DNA from: Fibrobacter sp. UWB15
Lineage (GTDB): Bacteria > Fibrobacterota > Fibrobacteria > Fibrobacterales > Fibrobacteraceae
Length of the DNA stretch: 64,000 nucleotides
Reading direction: 5' to 3'
NCBI RefSeq assembly: GCF_900177705.1
Contig: NZ_FXBA01000002.1
Location: 1-64,000 of the forward strand
A model generated the notes under the pieces. The model ran no database searches and was not told the DNA's origin. It worked only from the letters and a program-made list of their open reading frames with translations. Both the position numbers and the translations under genes were made by a program. Shown in pieces: positions 61,591 to 64,000 of the stretch; the stretch's first letter is position 1, and each line of letters starts with the position of its first letter.

Positions 61591-62322
61591 ATGAATAAAA
61601 AAATCTTGTTTCTCGCAACCATTACTTTATTTGCAATCGCGGCATTCGCCGCCCCCGACGCAGCCGCAGATTCGGTTTCACAGGCCGCAGCATCCGGCAA
61701 GTCCGCAGGACTTTATACGCAAATCATTGACTGGTACAACGCCCATTTGAACTACTGGTCCATCGCTCTCCTGATGGCCATCGAAAGTTCCTTCATCCCG
61801 TTTCCGTCGGAACTGGTGGTGCCGCCCGCCGCCTACAAGGCGTTGCAGCCCGAATCTGGCTTGAACATAGCCCTGATTGTGGTTGCTGCAAGCATAGGCG
61901 CACTCGTAGGCGCCTACATCAACTACTTCTTGGCCAAGTTCCTCGGTCGCCCGATTATCTACAAGTTCGCCGACAGCCGCCTGGGGCATTTCTTGCTGCT
62001 TGACACGCAAAAGCTCGAAAAGGCCGAGAATTACTTCCGTGAACACGGCGCCATTTCTACCTTCGTGGGTCGCCTCATCACTGTAATCCGCCAGCTTATT
62101 TCGATTCCCGCAGGCATCGCCAACATGAAGCTGTTGCCCTTTACGGTCTACACCTTCCTGGGCGCCACCATCTGGAACTGCGTGCTCGCCGGTCTTGGCT
62201 ACCTCGCCCACGGCCAGAAGGACATTATCGAAAAATACAATTCCGAGCTCGCTATCGCGCTCCTCGCCTTTGGCGCTCTGTTTATCGGCTACATGGTCTG
62301 GAACGCAGTCAAGAAGAAGTAG
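61591..62322 (+). CDS. DedA-family membrane protein
   Basis: 243 residues. A hydrophobic N-terminus (residues 1-22, ending in FAAP) and a short Ala/Ser spacer precede the DedA core: MAIESSFIPFPSELV, GALVGAYINYFLAKFLGRP, FREHGAISTFVGRLITVIRQLISIPAG. These are the membrane-embedded acidic/Arg residues of the DedA/SNARE-associated family of lipid or proton-coupled transporters. The extra N-terminal signal-like segment is not usual. The stop TAG lies inside a heptamer array. Confidence 0.93.
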   Translation: MNKKILFLATITLFAIAAFAAPDAAADSVSQAAASGKSAGLYTQIIDWYNAHLNYWSIALLMAIESSFIPFPSELVVPPAAYKALQPESGLNIALIVVAASIGALVGAYINYFLAKFLGRPIIYKFADSRLGHFLLLDTQKLEKAENYFREHGAISTFVGRLITVIRQLISIPAGIANMKLLPFTVYTFLGATIWNCVLAGLGYLAHGQKDIIEKYNSELAIALLAFGALFIGYMVWNAVKKK

Positions 62323-62409
62323 ACAGTAGGAAGTAGGAAGTAGACAGTAGGAAGTAGACAGTAGGCAGCAGGATGTTGGAAGTTGAAAGCAGGAAGTTGG
62401 CTGTTAGCT
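62319..62409 (+). repeat. Heptamer repeat array at the dedA stop
   Basis: 13 degenerate 7-base units, mostly GTAGACA, GTAGGAA or GTAGGCA and decaying to GTTGGAA, GCAGGAA and GTTAGCT at the 3' end. The dedA TAG stop lies in the first unit. Confidence 0.9.
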
Positions 62410-62436
62410 GAGGCTGAACTCTAATAAGGATGAATA

Positions 62437-62466
62437 AGAGGCGTCCTTTTAGGATGTCTCTTTTTT
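62437..62466 (+). terminator. Terminator of dedA
   Basis: Plus-strand stem of about 10 bp with two G-T pairs (GAGGCGTCCT / AGGATGTCTC), a 3-base loop and a run of Ts, downstream of the heptamer array. Confidence 0.7.
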
Positions 62467-62488
62467 CGTAGGCAAAACGTAGGCAATA
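62467..62488. repeat. Tandem 11-base repeat
   Basis: CGTAGGCAAAA followed by CGTAGGCAATA, between the two terminators. The role is unknown; compare 43743-43764, a tandem 11-mer of another word. Confidence 0.4.
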
Positions 62489-62515
62489 AAAAAAAGCTCC
62501 CCGAAGGGAGCTTTT
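62488..62515 (-). terminator. Terminator of the last lipoprotein gene
   Basis: Minus-strand stem AAAAGCTCCC / GGGAGCTTTT with a 4-base loop and a T-run, about 25 bases after the stop. It may work in both directions. Confidence 0.8.
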
Positions 62516-62539
62516 CTAATGCTGTTTTAAAGGAGCTTG

Positions 62540-63856
62540 TTACTTGGTGCCAAGACCACATTCGGCCTCTTCAGCACCCGTCAGTGAGATACAGACATCC
62601 TTGAAGGAGATTGCACCCTTAGTCACCTTACCGAGATCGAAGGTCACATTATTGACACCATACTCGCCCTGACCCGTCACCGGTTTATCAGTGCCATGAG
62701 AAATCGTCAAACTCACGCCCGAGCCCTTTGCATCGCAAACAACCGTAAGCGACGGGGTATAGTATTCATTATCCCAGGTACCAGCCACAGTAATGCAACC
62801 AGCATTGGCCACCTTGATCTTATCCTGAGGAACCTGGCCGCCATCTACTTCGAGCAAGTAATCCGGGGCAGAGGCATCCGTAGCAACAAGAGTCGGGCAT
62901 TCCACCACCTGAACAGTATTGTCATCGTTAGCGACAGAGAGTTTCGGCGTATAAGTATCACCCTTCTTTTCGAAGAGATGCTGGTACGTTTCTGCGGTGG
63001 CGCCGAGATCCGTGCCATCCCAAGTGTAACCGGTAATGTTGGCCTGCGACCTGCAAAAAGCAGTCCAAGTCGCAACACCTTGGTCATCCGTAATATCGCC
63101 ACCATCTACACTGCAAGTACAAGTAATCGGGAAGCCGTTCACCTGAAGCGGAGAGCAGGTAATCGGATAGTTTGCCCCCTTGTAGGTCACGACGACAGAA
63201 GCACCGAACTGACCGGAAGCGGCATAAGTGATATTGCCACTGGAGGTGCTCTTCTGGGTTCCGTCATCCACACCGCCAGTAGTGGTCCATGCGTAAACGG
63301 ACTTGGCGACTTCAACCGGATCAAATCCAGCAAACTTCGAATTCGGAGAGAATTTCCACTTAACGGATTCACCCTTGCTAATGGTAGCCTTTTCCGGAGC
63401 GCAAGTACCGAAGGTATCGTCGCTAACAATTTCCATGCTGCTAGAAGAAGGATCACCCGGATCAACGACAATCATCGAAGAAGAAGAAGGCTTTTCGACA
63501 ATCACGAACGGGTCTCTAGAAGCCGAAGAGCTCGGATTCTGGTTCTGGTTCTGATTCTGCTGTCCCTGGTTCGGATCATCAATCGGATCCGGATTTACAT
63601 CAACCGGTTCATCGCCATTAAGGTAAGCCTGATACTGAACATAGCAGCCAGGATCTTCTTTACAGCTGGTCAAGGCATCATTCTTCAGAGTAACAAGTTC
63701 GCTGCTAGGACCGCCCGTTGCCGGATCCAAAGCATAAAGACGCAGCATAACTTCATCTTCACCACTCATCTGGTTAATATTACCATCACCGCAAGCCCAA
63801 AAGCTTGCTGCAGCGATAGCAGCTAACGAGACTCCTGCTAAAAGTTTCTTATTCAT
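62540..63856 (-). CDS. Lipoprotein with Asn/Gln and Ser linkers and PKD/Ig-like domains
   Basis: About 438 residues. Lipoprotein signal (AAASFWACGDG). An N-terminal part with a Cys pair (SCKEDPGCY), a linker rich in Gln/Asn (NQNQNQN) and Ser (SSSS) at about 80-145, then two Ig-like repeats with CAPEKATISKGESVKWKFSP and VYAWTTTGGVDDG, and a C-terminal region with several Cys pairs. The start is the ATG with AGAGG seven bases upstream. A Fibrobacter-type surface lipoprotein; function unknown. Bases 63857-64000 hold its AT-rich upstream region and no gene. Confidence 0.82.
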   Translation of the reverse strand: MNKKLLAGVSLAAIAAASFWACGDGNINQMSGEDEVMLRLYALDPATGGPSSELVTLKNDALTSCKEDPGCYVQYQAYLNGDEPVDVNPDPIDDPNQGQQNQNQNQNPSSSASRDPFVIVEKPSSSSMIVVDPGDPSSSSMEIVSDDTFGTCAPEKATISKGESVKWKFSPNSKFAGFDPVEVAKSVYAWTTTGGVDDGTQKSTSSGNITYAASGQFGASVVVTYKGANYPITCSPLQVNGFPITCTCSVDGGDITDDQGVATWTAFCRSQANITGYTWDGTDLGATAETYQHLFEKKGDTYTPKLSVANDDNTVQVVECPTLVATDASAPDYLLEVDGGQVPQDKIKVANAGCITVAGTWDNEYYTPSLTVVCDAKGSGVSLTISHGTDKPVTGQGEYGVNNVTFDLGKVTKGAISFKDVCISLTGAEEAECGLGTK

Positions 63857-64000
63857 AATAAAACCTCTTTGACCGAAAAATACATTATTCAAATTGAAAA
63901 TGCTACAACCGCACCAAAATTAGTGCTTAAAAGCACATATTTTTTGCATACAAAATTTGCAACCGTTCATCAATGTAAACCCGAGTTTACCTATACGAAA

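Noticed and set aside
19208-62409. Repeat arrays as a CRISPR
   Set aside because: Units are 7 bases without spacers, no cas gene is present, and the arrays sit at stop codons.

Overview
The window looks like a chromosomal segment of a Fibrobacter-type bacterium (Fibrobacterota, plant-fibre degraders). The evidence is a SprA-like giant outer-membrane protein of the type IX secretion system, a secreted GH5 glycoside hydrolase with a C-terminal type IX-like sorting tail, many lipoproteins with poly-serine linkers, and one protein with the Fibrobacter 'major paralogous' domain. No tRNA, rRNA, CRISPR array, integrase, transposase or prophage was found.

Layout. 0-16 kb (minus strand): GH5 mannanase/cellulase, sprA followed one base later by mnmA, a secreted subtilase, a frameshifted lipoprotein, an acyl-CoA carboxyltransferase and a lipoprotein. 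16-27 kb: an AIPR-family (abortive-infection type) protein, a leucine-rich-repeat protein, two tandem S41 lipoprotein proteases, an M23 endopeptidase, a lipid-anchored FKBP and glmS. 27-32 kb: an acetyltransferase-like gene with a small overlapping partner, a Fibrobacter-domain lipoprotein, a 27-residue ORF with a LEPR motif followed by a hairpin-rich non-coding stretch, a MNT/HEPN pair, scpA and a membrane metallopeptidase.

32-46 kb (minus strand): two adjacent envelope operons. One is tolC-hlyD-two ABC-2 permeases-peptidase with no ATPase gene. The other is DUF4956-hlyD-tolC-VTC polymerase-lamin-tail lipoprotein, the best candidate here for a poorly described system: a cytoplasmic VTC-type polymerase and an integral membrane protein joined to a periplasm-spanning conduit. 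Two BatA/BatB-like VWA proteins lie upstream. 46-54 kb (minus strand): acyltransferase, hydrolase and a surface-polysaccharide set (manC, Wza-type exporter, Wzb-type phosphatase, rfbC, rfbB), preceded by a 43-residue gene, an OppF-type ATPase and xseB. 54-62 kb (plus strand): three overlapping paralogous lipoproteins, two PEGA-domain proteins with a shared C-terminal membrane module, an outer-membrane barrel-like protein and a DedA protein. 62-64 kb: another lipoprotein.

Three repeat families recur: degenerate heptamer arrays (GTAGACA/GTAGGAA type) that begin in or beside stop codons; a short palindromic element (CATTGCGA...GCAATC) that also occurs in frame inside coding sequences; and a 159-bp inverted-repeat element that supplies the apparent start of a protease gene. 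Start sites were chosen from Shine-Dalgarno matches and signal peptides, so several are shorter than the longest ORF.
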